Part shown: positions 52,728 through 62,192 of the stretch, piece after piece | Layout: each line of letters starts with the position of its first letter | How positions within the stretch are numbered: position 1 is the stretch's first letter | Assembly (NCBI RefSeq): GCF_011008905.1 | Contig: NZ_JAAIVI010000015.1 | Location: 24,436-88,435, forward strand | Origin: Wenzhouxiangella sp. XN201 | Lineage (GTDB): Bacteria > Pseudomonadota > Gammaproteobacteria > Xanthomonadales > Wenzhouxiangellaceae | DNA length: 64,000 nucleotides | Direction of reading: 5' to 3' | Notes under the pieces: generated by a model | What the model was told of the DNA's origin: nothing | Database searches by the model: none | Seen by the model: the letters and a program-made list of their open reading frames with translations, nothing else | Program-made: the position numbers and the translations under genes

Positions 52728-52757
52728 AAAAAAGCCCGGCTTCCGGCCGGGCTTTTT
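52728..52757 (+). terminator. Rho-independent terminator after the S8 protease
   Basis: A GC stem (GCCCGGC and GGCCGGGC) around a TTCC loop, flanked by six A and five T residues, directly downstream of the protease stop. The same hairpin may also end the minus-strand gene at 52780, since it is symmetric. Confidence 0.85.
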
Positions 52758-52779
52758 CCTGGCTTGTGATGTGCCGTGC

Positions 52780-53199
52780 CTAGAGCTTGATGCCACCGCC
52801 GGGCATGTTGCCGCCCGGGCTGCCGGCGCCGCCGAGGCCGCCCATGCCGCCGCCACCTTCCTGGCCGGGCACCATGATCGATGACTGCGCCTCGCGCTGC
52901 AGGCGCTTGAGTTCCTCGACGGTTTCCTCGACCGCTTTCTCGGCCGCTTCAGGGAAGCCGGCAACCGCCTCGGAAAGCGAGTCGACTTCCAGTTCGAAGC
53001 TGATCGGCAGGGCGCCGGCCGGGCTCATGACCTGGGTCTGGCCGATGTAGCGCACCTTGCGGGAGCTGTCGTCCTCGCCGTCGGCGGTGACCGGCGTCAG
53101 ACGCTGGATGGTGCCGACGCGGCGGTCGGTGAAGCTTTCCTCACGGTACAGCGCCTCGGCGTCCAGGCCGAGTTGTTCGCGGATATTGCCGTCGTTCAT
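52780..53199 (-). CDS. Hypothetical protein with Gly-rich C-terminus
   Basis: A 139-residue cytoplasmic protein. The N-terminal ~80 residues are mixed, with TDRRVGTIQRLTPVTADGED and ISFELEVDSLSEAVAGFPEAA, then a charged helix (EKAVEETVEELKRLQREAQ), and the last ~28 residues are nearly all Gly, Pro and Ser with Met. No signal peptide or known domain. ATG 53199 is the first family-independent start in frame near the divergent NfeD gene. The frame reads on to 54750 but is antisense to nfeD. Confidence 0.65.
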   Translation of the reverse strand: MNDGNIREQLGLDAEALYREESFTDRRVGTIQRLTPVTADGEDDSSRKVRYIGQTQVMSPAGALPISFELEVDSLSEAVAGFPEAAEKAVEETVEELKRLQREAQSSIMVPGQEGGGGMGGLGGAGSPGGNMPGGGIKL

Positions 53200-53313
53200 G
53201 AATAGACTCCATGGCTTGAATGGTTTGCTGCCTTCGATGGTTGGGGCGCCGGCGGGACGATTCAAAGCCCGCACACGTTGCGAACACGCCATGCACGTTC
53301 TAATGTAGGCGTC

Positions 53314-54822
53314 ATGAATCCTCGAACGGCACGTTTCTCGCAGTTTTTTTCCAATCCGCGGCAGCCCGGAATCTGGGTCATGACGGCCCTCCTCCTGCTG
53401 GTGGCAGTGGCCGTGGCGGCCCAGGAAACCGACCCGGATGGCCCGCAGGTGCATGTGCTGGTGGTCGAGGGTGCGATCGGGCCGGCCACGCGCGACTACG
53501 TGGTGCGCGGCATCGAGCAGGCCGAGGAAGCCGGGGCCGAACTGGTGGTGTTGCGCATGGACACCCCCGGCGGGCTTGATGCCTCCATGCGCGACATGAT
53601 CAAGAAGATGCTCAACGCCGATGTGCCGGTGGCCAGCTGGGTGGGCCCGCCGGGTGCACGCGCGGCCAGTGCCGGCACCTACATGCTTTATGCCTCCCAC
53701 ATTGCTGCCATGGCGCCGTCGACCAACCTGGGTGCGGCCACACCGGTCCAGATCGGTGGTGGCGGTGGCCAGGACGAAGACGAAGGAATCACGCCGGCCG
53801 AGCGCGTCCGCGATGCCCTGCAGGACGACGAGGAGGTCGCCGACGAGGAATCCGGGGAAGAAGCCGACGGAGAAGCTGACGAAGCGACCGACGAAGCTGT
53901 CGAAGAGGAGTCGTCGCAACCCGCAGGCGACGCCATGAGTCGCAAAGCGATCGAGGACGCCGTGGCCTACATTCGCGGCCTGGCCGAACGCCACGGCCGC
54001 AACGCCGACTGGGCCGAGCGCGCCGTACGCGAGGCGGTCAGCCTGACGGCCAGCGAGGCGCTGGAAATGAATGTCATCGATCTGGTCGCGGACTCCATTC
54101 CGGCCCTGCTCGAGGCGGTCGACGGCCGGGAACTGCAGGTTGCCGGCCGCAGCGTCACCCTGGCGACGCGCAACGCCACGGTCGTCGAGCAGGAACCGGA
54201 CTGGCGCAACCGCTTCCTGAGCGTGATCACCAACCCGACCCTGGCTTATCTCCTGCTGATGATCGGCATCTACGGCCTGATCCTGGAGGGCTACAACCCC
54301 GGCGCCCTGGTGCCGGGGGTGATCGGCGGCATCTGCCTGCTGCTGGCGCTCTACGCTTTCCAGATCCTGCCGGTCAACTACGTCGGCCTGGCGCTGATGC
54401 TGCTCGGCTTCGCGCTGATCGCGGTCGAGCTGTTCGTGCCCTCGCTGGGCATTCTCGGTATCGGCGGCGTGGTCGCCGTGGTGGTGGGTTCGATCATCCT
54501 GATGGACAGCGACATTCCCGGCATGGGCATCAATACCGGACTGATCGCCGGCATGGGCCTGGCCTCGGCGCTGGTCTTCTTTGCCATTGTCTACCTCGCG
54601 GCCAAATCGTTTCGCCAGCCGCAGGTGGCCGGCCGTGAAGCCCTGGCCGGGCAGCGGGCCGAGGCCATTTCCGACTTCGCAGACGGTCGCGGGCGCGTGC
54701 ACCTGCGGGGCGAGGACTGGAGCGCCGCATCCGAACATTCGATAACACACGGGCAGGCCGTCGAGGTCGAAGCTGTCGAGGGCCTGATCCTCAAGGTACG
54801 ACCGATCGACGAATCCGACTGA
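53314..54822 (+). CDS. NfeD-family membrane serine protease (ClpP-class)
   Basis: A 502-residue protein: signal or anchor segment, ClpP/crotonase-like serine protease domain (nucleophile region GARAASAGTYML; DTPGGLDASMR), then an acidic insertion of about 45 residues (about 150-195), then a four-helix membrane part (LAYLLLMIGIYGLILEGYNPG) and a C-terminal OB-like NfeD domain (AISDFADGRGRVHLRGEDW). Such proteins pair with stomatin-like proteins, and the slipin gene follows 23 bp downstream. ATG 53314 is preferred to the TTG at 53278. Confidence 0.9.
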   Translation: MNPRTARFSQFFSNPRQPGIWVMTALLLLVAVAVAAQETDPDGPQVHVLVVEGAIGPATRDYVVRGIEQAEEAGAELVVLRMDTPGGLDASMRDMIKKMLNADVPVASWVGPPGARAASAGTYMLYASHIAAMAPSTNLGAATPVQIGGGGGQDEDEGITPAERVRDALQDDEEVADEESGEEADGEADEATDEAVEEESSQPAGDAMSRKAIEDAVAYIRGLAERHGRNADWAERAVREAVSLTASEALEMNVIDLVADSIPALLEAVDGRELQVAGRSVTLATRNATVVEQEPDWRNRFLSVITNPTLAYLLLMIGIYGLILEGYNPGALVPGVIGGICLLLALYAFQILPVNYVGLALMLLGFALIAVELFVPSLGILGIGGVVAVVVGSIILMDSDIPGMGINTGLIAGMGLASALVFFAIVYLAAKSFRQPQVAGREALAGQRAEAISDFADGRGRVHLRGEDWSAASEHSITHGQAVEVEAVEGLILKVRPIDESD

Positions 54823-54845
54823 TTCCGACCAAGGAGTGAGCAGAT

Positions 54846-55631
54846 ATGAGTCTCGACTATGTTTCCTTTCTAGGCACCATCCTGGTGCTGCTGGTCCTGC
54901 TGGTGGCCAACGCGATCAAGATCCTGCGCGAATACGAGCGCGGCGTGATCTTCACCCTGGGACGCTTCACCAAGGTCAAGGGACCCGGGCTGATCATCGT
55001 CATCCCATTCGTCCAGCAGATGGTGCGCGTCGACCTGCGCACCGTCGTCATGGACGTGCCGACCCAGGACGTCATCTCGCAGGACAATGTCTCGGTCAAG
55101 GTCAATGCGGTGGTCTACTACCGGGTGATCGACCCGGAAAAGGCTGTCATCAACGTCGAGCGTTTCATGGATGCGACCAGCCAGCTGGCCCAGACCACGC
55201 TCCGTTCGGTGCTGGGCAAGCATGAACTCGACGAGATGTTGGCCGAGCGCGACAAGCTCAATGCGGACATCCAGGAAATCCTCGATCGCCAGACCGATGG
55301 CTGGGGCGTCAAAGTCTCAAACGTCGAGATCAAGCACGTCGACCTCGACGAGTCGATGATCCGTGCCATTGCCAAGCAGGCCGAGGCCGAACGGCAGCGG
55401 CGCGCCAAGGTGATTCACGCCGAAGGCGAGCAGCAGGCGTCCGAGAAGCTGGTCGAGGCCGCCACCAAGCTGGCCGAGGCGCCCGGTGCCCTGCAGTTGC
55501 GCTACATGCAGACCCTGACCGAGATCGGCGGCGAGCAGAATTCCACCATCATCTTCCCGATGCCGCTCGATTTCGTGAAGCCCTTCCTGGGCGTGATGGA
55601 CGCGCTCGGCGGCGAGAAGAAGAACGACTGA
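54846..55631 (+). CDS. SPFH/stomatin-like protein (slipin)
   Basis: A 261-residue protein: one N-terminal membrane hairpin ([15 protein letters not shown]), then the SPFH domain ([46 protein letters not shown]) and a coiled C-terminal tail ([27 protein letters not shown]). It is co-transcribed with nfeD, the usual NfeD-slipin pair, and should form membrane oligomers that may organise or be cleaved by NfeD. Ends with [10 protein letters not shown]. Confidence 0.92.
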   Translation: MSLDYVSFLGTILVLLVLLVANAIKILREYERGVIFTLGRFTKVKGPGLIIVIPFVQQMVRVDLRTVVMDVPTQDVISQDNVSVKVNAVVYYRVIDPEKAVINVERFMDATSQLAQTTLRSVLGKHELDEMLAERDKLNADIQEILDRQTDGWGVKVSNVEIKHVDLDESMIRAIAKQAEAERQRRAKVIHAEGEQQASEKLVEAATKLAEAPGALQLRYMQTLTEIGGEQNSTIIFPMPLDFVKPFLGVMDALGGEKKND

Positions 55632-55638
55632 GCGCGGC

Positions 55639-56478
55639 TCAGTCGTCCCACTCGGGCGACAGCTTCTCGGGCTTGCAGATACGGCGCTTCTTCTCGAGGG
55701 CGGCAAGCCGCTGCTGATCGTTTTCACTCAGGCTGAAATCGAAGATGTCGAGGTTGGCCGCGGCGTGATGCGGGTTGGAGGTGGCCGGAATGGCCGCAAC
55801 CCGATCCTGCTCGACCAGCCAGCGCAGCGCGACCTGGGCTGAAGTCTTGCCGTACTGCTCGCCGATCTCCCACAGCACCGGGTCGTTGACCGTGCGAGCC
55901 TTGGCCAGCGGCATGTAGGCGGTCAGGATCAGGTTGTGACGTGCCAGCACCCGGCGTAGCCGCTCCTGGCCGAGGTAAACGTGATATTCCACCTGGTTGG
56001 TCGCCAGCTGCCCGTCGCCGCAGAAGGCAACGGCCTGTTCGGTCTGGTCGATGGTGAAGTTGCTGATGCCGATGTGTCGCGTCAGGCCGTCGCGCCGGGC
56101 GCGCATCAGTGCATCCAGGGTCGGGTTCATGCCGCGTCCACCGAACACCGGCCAATGCAGCAACAACAGGTCGACGTAGTCGGTACGCAGTCGCTCGAGG
56201 CTGCCCTGGACCGAGCGGATCAGGGCGGCCGGCTCGTACTGGTCGACCCAGACCTTGGTGGTGATGAACAGATCTTCGCGCGCTATGCCGGAGTGCTCCA
56301 TGGCGCGCCCCACGGCGCCTTCGTTGCGGTAGATCTGGGCGGTATCGATGTGTCGATACCCGAGCTCGAGCGCACGCGGCAGGATGTCCTCGACCGTGGG
56401 CTCGTCGAGTTCGAAGGTCCCGATGCCCAGTGCCGGCATGTTGACCCCGTTGGCGGCTATGATCGGCACGTCGTTCAT
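55639..56478 (-). CDS. Aldo/keto reductase (2,5-diketo-D-gluconate reductase type)
   Basis: A 279-residue AKR. Tetrad: Asp in RHIDTAQIY, Tyr in IYRNEGAVGRAM, Lys in ITTKVWVDQYE and His in LLLLHWPVFG. NADPH is bound by the C-terminal part (VAAIPATSNPHHAAANLDIFDF). It reduces an aldehyde or ketone of unknown identity. It overlaps the gamma carbonic anhydrase gene as ATGA. Confidence 0.92.
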   Translation of the reverse strand: MNDVPIIAANGVNMPALGIGTFELDEPTVEDILPRALELGYRHIDTAQIYRNEGAVGRAMEHSGIAREDLFITTKVWVDQYEPAALIRSVQGSLERLRTDYVDLLLLHWPVFGGRGMNPTLDALMRARRDGLTRHIGISNFTIDQTEQAVAFCGDGQLATNQVEYHVYLGQERLRRVLARHNLILTAYMPLAKARTVNDPVLWEIGEQYGKTSAQVALRWLVEQDRVAAIPATSNPHHAAANLDIFDFSLSENDQQRLAALEKKRRICKPEKLSPEWDD

Positions 56479-57014
56479 TCATTTTTCCCTTGTTTGATGT
56501 AGCGGTCCTTCAAGCGCACATAGTGCGCCGCCGAGTACCTGAGCATCTCCAGTTCGCGCTCGTCGAGTCGGCGAACGGGTTCGGCCGGCCGGCCGCGGTA
56601 GAGCCAGCCACGCTCGAGTCGTTTGCCGGGACTGACCAGGCTGCCGGCAGCCAGCATGACATCGTCTTCCAGCACGGCGCCGTCGAGTATGAGTGCACCC
56701 ATGCCCACCAGGCAACGGTTTCCGATGGCACAGGCGTGCAAAATCGCACCATGACCCACGGTGATGTCTTCGCCCAGAATCAGAGGCAGGCCGCCGGGCG
56801 TGTAGGGGCCATCGTGGGTGACGTGGCCGATGGTCCCGTCCTGGATGTTGCTGCGCTCGCCAATTCGGATCTCGTTGACGTCGCCTCGCAGCACGGCACC
56901 GGGCCAGATCGAAACGTCGTCGCCGAGCTCGACCGCGCCAATGACCGTGGCCTGCGGGTCGATGTAGACACGCTCGCCGAGGGCCGGTTGTGCCGCCTGG
57001 TAGGGCCGGATCAT
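56475..57014 (-). CDS. Gamma-class carbonic anhydrase family (YrdA/CaiE-like)
   Basis: A 179-residue left-handed parallel beta-helix protein. Hexapeptide repeats run from VIGAVELGDDVSIWPGAVLRGD to ILDGAVLEDDVMLAAGSLV. Possible metal histidines are in IGHVTHDG and GHGAILHAC. Many such proteins have weak or no carbonic anhydrase activity. ATG 57014 is chosen over 57050. The promoter lies in the 303-bp gap shared with argS. Confidence 0.88.
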   Translation of the reverse strand: MIRPYQAAQPALGERVYIDPQATVIGAVELGDDVSIWPGAVLRGDVNEIRIGERSNIQDGTIGHVTHDGPYTPGGLPLILGEDITVGHGAILHACAIGNRCLVGMGALILDGAVLEDDVMLAAGSLVSPGKRLERGWLYRGRPAEPVRRLDERELEMLRYSAAHYVRLKDRYIKQGKNE

Positions 57015-57120
57015 GTCGATCGCCCCCGCTGGTGCGCGGATTTTATGCACATGGTCATCGTCTCGTAAAGGAAACAGCGGTTAATCGAACGAAACTTACA
57101 AGCCCTCTGGAATAGCGCGC

Positions 57121-57133
57121 CAAATTATTGATT
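57121..57133 (-). promoter_or_regulatory. Perfect IHF consensus site
   Basis: On the minus strand AATCAATAATTTG fits WATCAANNNNTTR at all positions. It lies in the only AT-rich stretch of the 303-bp gap between the carbonic anhydrase and argS genes (57015-57317), with a TATTGAT direct repeat beside it. Together with the DnaA boxes 100 bp away it makes an origin-like mini-module. Confidence 0.5.
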
Positions 57134-57229
57134 TTTATTGATAATGTAAAGTGACGAAAAATTAGCCAATCTGCTGCACTTCCCCTGGGCGCGGGCCTGT
57201 TGCCGTCGTGCCCCTGAATTGTTCACATA

Positions 57230-57254
57230 CTTATCCACAGTTTTTGTGGATAAG
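57230..57254. promoter_or_regulatory. Two perfect DnaA boxes in inverted arrangement
   Basis: CTTATCCACA and its exact reverse complement TGTGGATAAG are separated by five bases (GTTTT). Each contains a perfect 9-mer DnaA box TTATCCACA. They sit 64 bp upstream of the argS ATG. The pair can also form a 10-bp hairpin in the argS leader RNA. The remainder of the 57015-57317 gap shows no ORF. Confidence 0.7.
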
Positions 57255-57317
57255 CCGGCCGGTCACATCACCACGGCTACCGTTACAATAGCCGCTGTTT
57301 CCGCAGTTTGGCAAAAA

Positions 57318-59075
57318 ATGCGCGCCCACATCGAGGAATTGATCAGCCAGGCCCTCGGCTACCTGAAGCGCGAGGGCCAGCTGCCCGCGGACGTCGAACC
57401 GGCCATCGAGATCGAGCACACCCGCGACCGCAATCACGGTGATTACGCCTGCAACATCGCCATGGTGCTGGCAAAGCCCGCTGGCATGCGGCCGCGTGAC
57501 CTGGCCGAGATGCTGCGCGAGCGTCTGCCCGCATCCAAGCGCGTGGAGCGGGTCGAAATCGCCGGCCCGGGCTTTCTCAATTTCTTCGCCAGCACGCACT
57601 ATTTCAAGGTCGTGCTGCGCGATATCCTGGCCGCGGGCAAGGACTACGGCACTGCCGCGGAAGGCTCGCGCGAGGACGTTCTGCTCGAGTTCGTCAGCGC
57701 CAACCCGACCGGGCCATTGCATGTGGGTCACGGTCGGGGTGCCGCCTACGGCGCCAGCCTGGCCAACATCCTGCGTGCTGCCGGCCATCGCGTGCATCGC
57801 GAATACTACGTCAACGACCATGGCCGGCAGATGGACATCCTGGCCGTTTCAGTATGGCTGCGCTACCTGGAGCTTAGCGGCGAGAAGGTGGGCTTTCCCG
57901 AAAAGGGCTATCGCGGTGACTACATCTACGACATCGCCCGCGAAGTGCGAAAACGCCACGGTGACGACCTTCGCCATTCCGGCATGGCGGTGGCCGAGGG
58001 TCTGCCGGCCGACGGTCCGGACGGCGACAGCGAAAAGCACGTCGATGCGCTCATCGCCCGGGCGCGCGAGTTGCTGAGCGGGAGCGGCTACCAGGCCTGC
58101 TTCAACGCTGCGCTGGAGTCGATGGTCGATGATATTCGAGAAGACCTCGGGGCCTTCGGTGTCAACTTCGAGCGCTGGTTCTCCGAGCGCGAACTCGAGT
58201 CGAGCGGTGCGCTCGAACGTGCGCTCAAGCGTCTCGACGCGCAGGGCTGGCTGTATGAGAAGGAAGGCGCCATCTGGTTCAAGGCCACCGAGCTCGGTGA
58301 TGACAAGGACCGGGTGGTGGTGCGCGAGAACGGCCGCACGACTTACTTTGCCTCCGACGTCGCTTACCTGCTCGACAAGCTCGAGCGCTGCAAGGGCACT
58401 TCGCTCTACATCTTCGGCGCCGATCACCATGGTTACGTGCCGCGCCTGAAGGCGGCCGCCCGCGGACTCGACGAAGATCCCGAGCGGCTCGAGTTCCAGC
58501 TGGTCCAGTTTGCCGTGCTCTATCGCGATGGCAAGAAGGTCCAGATGTCGACCCGCTCTGGCAGTTTCGTCACCCTGCGCGAGTTGCGCGAGGAAGTCGG
58601 CAACGACGCGGCGCGCTATTTCTACGTCATGCGCTCACATGAACAGCATCTGGATTTCGACCTCGACCTGGCGCGATCGCGCGCCAACGAGAATCCGGTC
58701 TACTACATCCAGTATGCGCACGCTCGCATCATGAGTGTGTTTCGCGAGCTCGACAGCCGCGGTCAGCGCCACAACCAGGCGATCGGCGAGGCGGCCGTGG
58801 CGCGGCTCGAGACCGAGCACGAGCAGCAGTTGCTGCGCCAGGTCGGGCGCTTCCCCGAGGTGATCGAGAACGCGGCCCGGCAGCGTGCCGCGCATGTCCT
58901 GGCCCACTACCTGCATGATCTGGCCGCTGGTTTTCACTCCTGGTACAACGCCACGCCCTTCCTGGTCGACGACGAAGATCTACGCAATGCGCGCCTGAAT
59001 CTGGTGGCTGCCGTCGGCCAGGTGCTGCGCAACGGTCTCGACCTGATCGGCGTATCCGCGCCCGAGGAGATGTAA
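57318..59075 (+). CDS. argS: Arginyl-tRNA synthetase
   Basis: A 585-residue class I synthetase. HIGH-type motif is in ANPTGPLHVGHGRGAAYG, and the KMSKS position is VQMSTRSGSFVTL, a usual ArgS variation. The N-terminal Add-1 domain and C-terminal anticodon-binding domain (ending FHSWYNATPFLVDD to LDLIGVSAPEEM) are complete. ATG 57318 gives the family N-terminus MRAHIEELISQALGYLKREG; the frame to 57219 would cross the DnaA boxes. Confidence 0.97.
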   Translation: MRAHIEELISQALGYLKREGQLPADVEPAIEIEHTRDRNHGDYACNIAMVLAKPAGMRPRDLAEMLRERLPASKRVERVEIAGPGFLNFFASTHYFKVVLRDILAAGKDYGTAAEGSREDVLLEFVSANPTGPLHVGHGRGAAYGASLANILRAAGHRVHREYYVNDHGRQMDILAVSVWLRYLELSGEKVGFPEKGYRGDYIYDIAREVRKRHGDDLRHSGMAVAEGLPADGPDGDSEKHVDALIARARELLSGSGYQACFNAALESMVDDIREDLGAFGVNFERWFSERELESSGALERALKRLDAQGWLYEKEGAIWFKATELGDDKDRVVVRENGRTTYFASDVAYLLDKLERCKGTSLYIFGADHHGYVPRLKAAARGLDEDPERLEFQLVQFAVLYRDGKKVQMSTRSGSFVTLRELREEVGNDAARYFYVMRSHEQHLDFDLDLARSRANENPVYYIQYAHARIMSVFRELDSRGQRHNQAIGEAAVARLETEHEQQLLRQVGRFPEVIENAARQRAAHVLAHYLHDLAAGFHSWYNATPFLVDDEDLRNARLNLVAAVGQVLRNGLDLIGVSAPEEM

Positions 59076-59614
59076 TGGCGCGTCGCCAGGCAAAACGTGG
59101 GGGCGGGGCCGGCGGCGGCCTGCTGACCTTCGGCGCCGGCGTGGTCTGCGGTTTGGTTCTGGCAACACTCGCCTGGCTGGGCGGCTACCTGCCGGGCCGG
59201 GATGATGGTCAGCAGGCCGAGGTGCCCAGCGGACAGGACGAGCCGCCGATCGCCGAGGAAGTGGCCGGCGAGCGCAGCCGCCAATACGACTTCTTCACCG
59301 TGCTGCCCGAGATCGAGGTCGTCGTGCCCGAAGCGGAGATCGAAGAGCGAGCACGCGAGCGCAACGCCGAACAGGAAAGTCAGGGGCCCTACATTCTCCA
59401 GGTCGGCTCCTTCCGTTCGAGCGAGGATGCCGAGCGCCTGCGCGCCGAGGTCACCTTGCTGGGCCTGGAGGCGCAGGTGCAGTCGGTCACCGTCGACGAA
59501 GATACCTGGCATCGTGTGCGGGTCGGCCCCTATGACAGTGCCAGATCCGCCGACGGCGCACGACGCAGGCTGCTCGAGAACGGTTTCGAGGCGATGGTGC
59601 TCAGCGGGAACTGA
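59075..59614 (+). CDS. SPOR-domain cell-division-type protein
   Basis: A 179-residue protein with one membrane helix (GGGLLTFGAGVVCGLVLATLAWLGG), a Pro/Glu-rich periplasmic linker and a C-terminal SPOR domain (YILQVGSFRSSEDAERLRAEV ... HRVRVGPYDSARSADGARRR). FtsN-like architecture; SPOR domains bind denuded peptidoglycan at the division site. In gammaproteobacteria an FtsN-type gene commonly follows argS. Start overlaps the argS stop by 1 nt (TAATG). Confidence 0.88.
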   Translation: MARRQAKRGGGAGGGLLTFGAGVVCGLVLATLAWLGGYLPGRDDGQQAEVPSGQDEPPIAEEVAGERSRQYDFFTVLPEIEVVVPEAEIEERARERNAEQESQGPYILQVGSFRSSEDAERLRAEVTLLGLEAQVQSVTVDEDTWHRVRVGPYDSARSADGARRRLLENGFEAMVLSGN

Positions 59615-59651
59615 ACGATGCGGAAGCCGACGCCGCCGGAACAAAAGGATC

Positions 59652-60776
59652 ATGCCTGACGTGCCGGCCATGCCGGCACTGGTGCTGCCCGGCGGTGGCG
59701 CCCGAGGGGCTTACCAGGTGGGTGTACTCAAGGCGATAGCCGAGACCCTGCCGGGTCAGTCCACGCCTTTTCCGATCATCGCCGGGACCTCCGCCGGGGC
59801 GATCAATGCCGCGGTCATGGCCAGCCACGCGGACGATTTTTCCCGCGGCGTCTCACGGCTGGAACATTTCTGGGGTAACTTTCGTTGCCACCACATCTAT
59901 CGCACGGGCTGGGGCCATAGCCTGGGGAGCGGCCTGCATTGGCTGGCGGCGATGACCCTCGGCGGCCTGGGTGTAGCCAACCCGAAGTCCCTGCTCGACA
60001 ACCGGCCGCTGGGCGAACTGCTCGAACGCGAACTCAGAGTCGAAGGCGTCGACCGGGCGGTGAAAAGTGGTTGCCTGCGCGCCTTGATGATCACGGCCTC
60101 TGGTTATTCGACCGCCCGGGCGGTCACATTCTTCCAGGCAGCCGATGATGTCGACGGCTGGGAAGACGACAAGCGCACCGGCAAGCCAACCGTGATCCGG
60201 CCATCCCACTTGCTGGCCAGTGCGGCTTTGCCCTTGCTATTTCCGGCCTGCCGGATCGGCCACGAATTCTACGGCGACGGCGGCATGCGCCAGACCACGC
60301 CACTGAGCCCGCCCATCCGCATGGGCGCTGACCGCCTGCTCGTCATCGGCACCCGCGACGTCAAACCCGATCCCGAGCCCGTTGTCGATGCCGACTATCC
60401 CTCGCTGGGCGAAGTCGGCGGCTACCTGCTCGACGTCATCTTCATGGATCATCTCAACAATGACCTGGCCCGGCTGGAACGCATCAACCGCACACTCGAA
60501 CACGTTCCCTCCGAGGCGCGGCCGAACACCGGGCTGCGGCGTATCGACACGCTGTTGATCAAGCCTTCGGAGGACCTGCGTGAAATCGCCGGACGTCATC
60601 GCCACCGCGTGCCAGCCAGTGTGCGCGCCCTGCTCAAGGGGGTCGGTGCCTGGGGCAGCGGCCGGCTGCCCAGCTACCTGCTGTTCGAAGCCGAATTCTG
60701 CCGCGAGTTGATCGAACTGGGCTATCGCGACGGCCTGGCGCAGGGCGACGAGATTCGGGCGCTGATGGAAAACTGA
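59652..60776 (+). CDS. Patatin-like phospholipase
   Basis: A 374-residue patatin-family lipase. Oxyanion motif GGGARGAYQVGVL, nucleophile Ser in GTSAGAINAAV and catalytic Asp in YGDGGMRQTTPLSP form the Ser-Asp dyad. A long C-terminal helical part (LKGVGAWGSGRLPSYLLFEAEFC) is typical of the bacterial RssA-related clade. The ATG at 59652 follows AAAGGA; the open frame to 59202 covers the SPOR gene. It ends 4 bp before the convergent dehydrogenase gene. Confidence 0.88.
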   Translation: MPDVPAMPALVLPGGGARGAYQVGVLKAIAETLPGQSTPFPIIAGTSAGAINAAVMASHADDFSRGVSRLEHFWGNFRCHHIYRTGWGHSLGSGLHWLAAMTLGGLGVANPKSLLDNRPLGELLERELRVEGVDRAVKSGCLRALMITASGYSTARAVTFFQAADDVDGWEDDKRTGKPTVIRPSHLLASAALPLLFPACRIGHEFYGDGGMRQTTPLSPPIRMGADRLLVIGTRDVKPDPEPVVDADYPSLGEVGGYLLDVIFMDHLNNDLARLERINRTLEHVPSEARPNTGLRRIDTLLIKPSEDLREIAGRHRHRVPASVRALLKGVGAWGSGRLPSYLLFEAEFCRELIELGYRDGLAQGDEIRALMEN

Positions 60777-60780
60777 CGAA

Positions 60781-62082
60781 CTAGCGGTCGCCGTCGAAGC
60801 GGAGAATGTTGCCACCTCTCAGAAGGTATAGCTCGCCGGCTTCGTCTTCCCCGAAGCCGTAGATATTGCCGCCGCTGTTGCCGAATTCCAGCACTTCCCA
60901 GTCATCCGGCGCGGTTTCCTCGGCGAACCAGACCGTGCCACTGCAGAAATCACCGAATACGTAGCGTCCCTGCAATGACAAGACCGGCCCGCGGTAGCGA
61001 AAGCCGCCGGTGACCGAGCAATGGGGCGAGACCCGAGCGTACTCGAACACGGGCGGGAAATGGCCGGTCAGATCGCAGGGTGTACTGGTGCCGCGCAGAT
61101 GACTGCCTTCGCAGATTCTCCAGCCCAGGTTGATGCCGCCCGCGTTGCCGGCCGGAACGTGGTCGATTTCTTCCCAGCTGTTCTGTCCTACGTCTCCAAT
61201 CCACAGGTCGCCGGTGTTGCGGTCGAAGCTGAAACGATAGGGATTGCGCAGGCCGTAGGCCCAGGTTTCGGCGCAGGTCCCGTCCGTGATGCCCAGGCTC
61301 TGGGGCGGAAGCGCGAAGCGATCCCGAAAAAGGGCGACGACGAATGGATTTTCGGCCGGTATCGAGTAGGCGGCCGAGCCATCTTGTCTTGCACCGCACA
61401 GATTGTTCTCGCCGGTTTCGGTGGCGTTGTCCACATCGATGCGCAGCATCTTGCCCAGCAATGCCTGGGCATCGCCGACAGGATGGTTGCCGCAGTTGGT
61501 GTCCAGCTCGGCCGGGTCGAGGGTCTGCGCCCGGTTGCAGGGATCATTGCCGCTGCCGCCGTCGCCCAGGCCGATCCACAGGAAGCCGTCCGGTCCGAAA
61601 TGCAGGTCGCCGCCATTGTGATTGGCAAAATCCTGAGGCACTTCCAGGATGACGCGCTCGCTGGACGGGTCGGCGACGTCGGGATCGGTTCCACTGACAG
61701 TGAATTCGGAAATGCGGCTGATCAGTCCCGTGCCGTTGTCCCAGGTGTAGTAAACGAAGAAGCGACCGTTGCCGGCAAAGGCCGGATGGAAAGCCAGCCC
61801 CAGCAAGCCGCCTTCGCCGGTCGTGCTGACCTGGCTGGCGATGTTGAGAAAGGGAGTGGTTTCCACGTTGCCGGCCGCGTCGACGAGCTGGATGATACCG
61901 CCGCGCTCGACCACGAATTTCCGGTCGCTGCCGTCGCCGGCGTGGCGCAGCGCGACCGCTGTCGAAAAGCCAACGCCGCCGAAGGCCGGATCGAGGTGCA
62001 CGTCCCCGGGTACGGCCGCCGACAGCGGCAGGGCTACGGTCAGCGCAAGGGCCGCCGCGTGAGCTGGGTTCAATGCGTGCAT
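60781..62082 (-). CDS. Secreted PQQ-type soluble aldose dehydrogenase-like protein
   Basis: A 433-residue exported beta-propeller with a signal peptide (AALALTVALPLSAAVPG). It matches the Asd/soluble glucose dehydrogenase family: LLGLAFHPAFAGNGRFFVYYT, GGDLHFGPDGFLWIGLGDGG, AYGLRNPYRFSFDRNTGDLWIGDVGQNSWEEID and GRYVFGDF. Four or more cysteines could form disulphides. PQQ-dependence cannot be proven from the sequence. Start is supported by GGAGGT 6 nt upstream. Confidence 0.88.
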   Translation of the reverse strand: MHALNPAHAAALALTVALPLSAAVPGDVHLDPAFGGVGFSTAVALRHAGDGSDRKFVVERGGIIQLVDAAGNVETTPFLNIASQVSTTGEGGLLGLAFHPAFAGNGRFFVYYTWDNGTGLISRISEFTVSGTDPDVADPSSERVILEVPQDFANHNGGDLHFGPDGFLWIGLGDGGSGNDPCNRAQTLDPAELDTNCGNHPVGDAQALLGKMLRIDVDNATETGENNLCGARQDGSAAYSIPAENPFVVALFRDRFALPPQSLGITDGTCAETWAYGLRNPYRFSFDRNTGDLWIGDVGQNSWEEIDHVPAGNAGGINLGWRICEGSHLRGTSTPCDLTGHFPPVFEYARVSPHCSVTGGFRYRGPVLSLQGRYVFGDFCSGTVWFAEETAPDDWEVLEFGNSGGNIYGFGEDEAGELYLLRGGNILRFDGDR

Positions 62083-62192
62083 AAGCAACCTCCGGTCGAG
62101 ACTGCCCCTTGCGTTGAGTATACCCACTGGCGGCGACTTGCTCGAATGGGCTACCCTTGCCGGCACGATAACAACCACAAAGAGGGAATCCC

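Noticed and set aside
57015..57317. Chromosomal oriC
   Set aside because: Only two DnaA boxes and no dnaA, dnaN, gidA or rpmH nearby. Kept as a DnaA/IHF module, not called an origin.
62113..62150. Sigma-54 promoter upstream of the AGCS gene (TGGCGG...TTGCT)
   Set aside because: The GG-to-GC spacing is 11 bp, not 12, and the -24 element lacks CAC.
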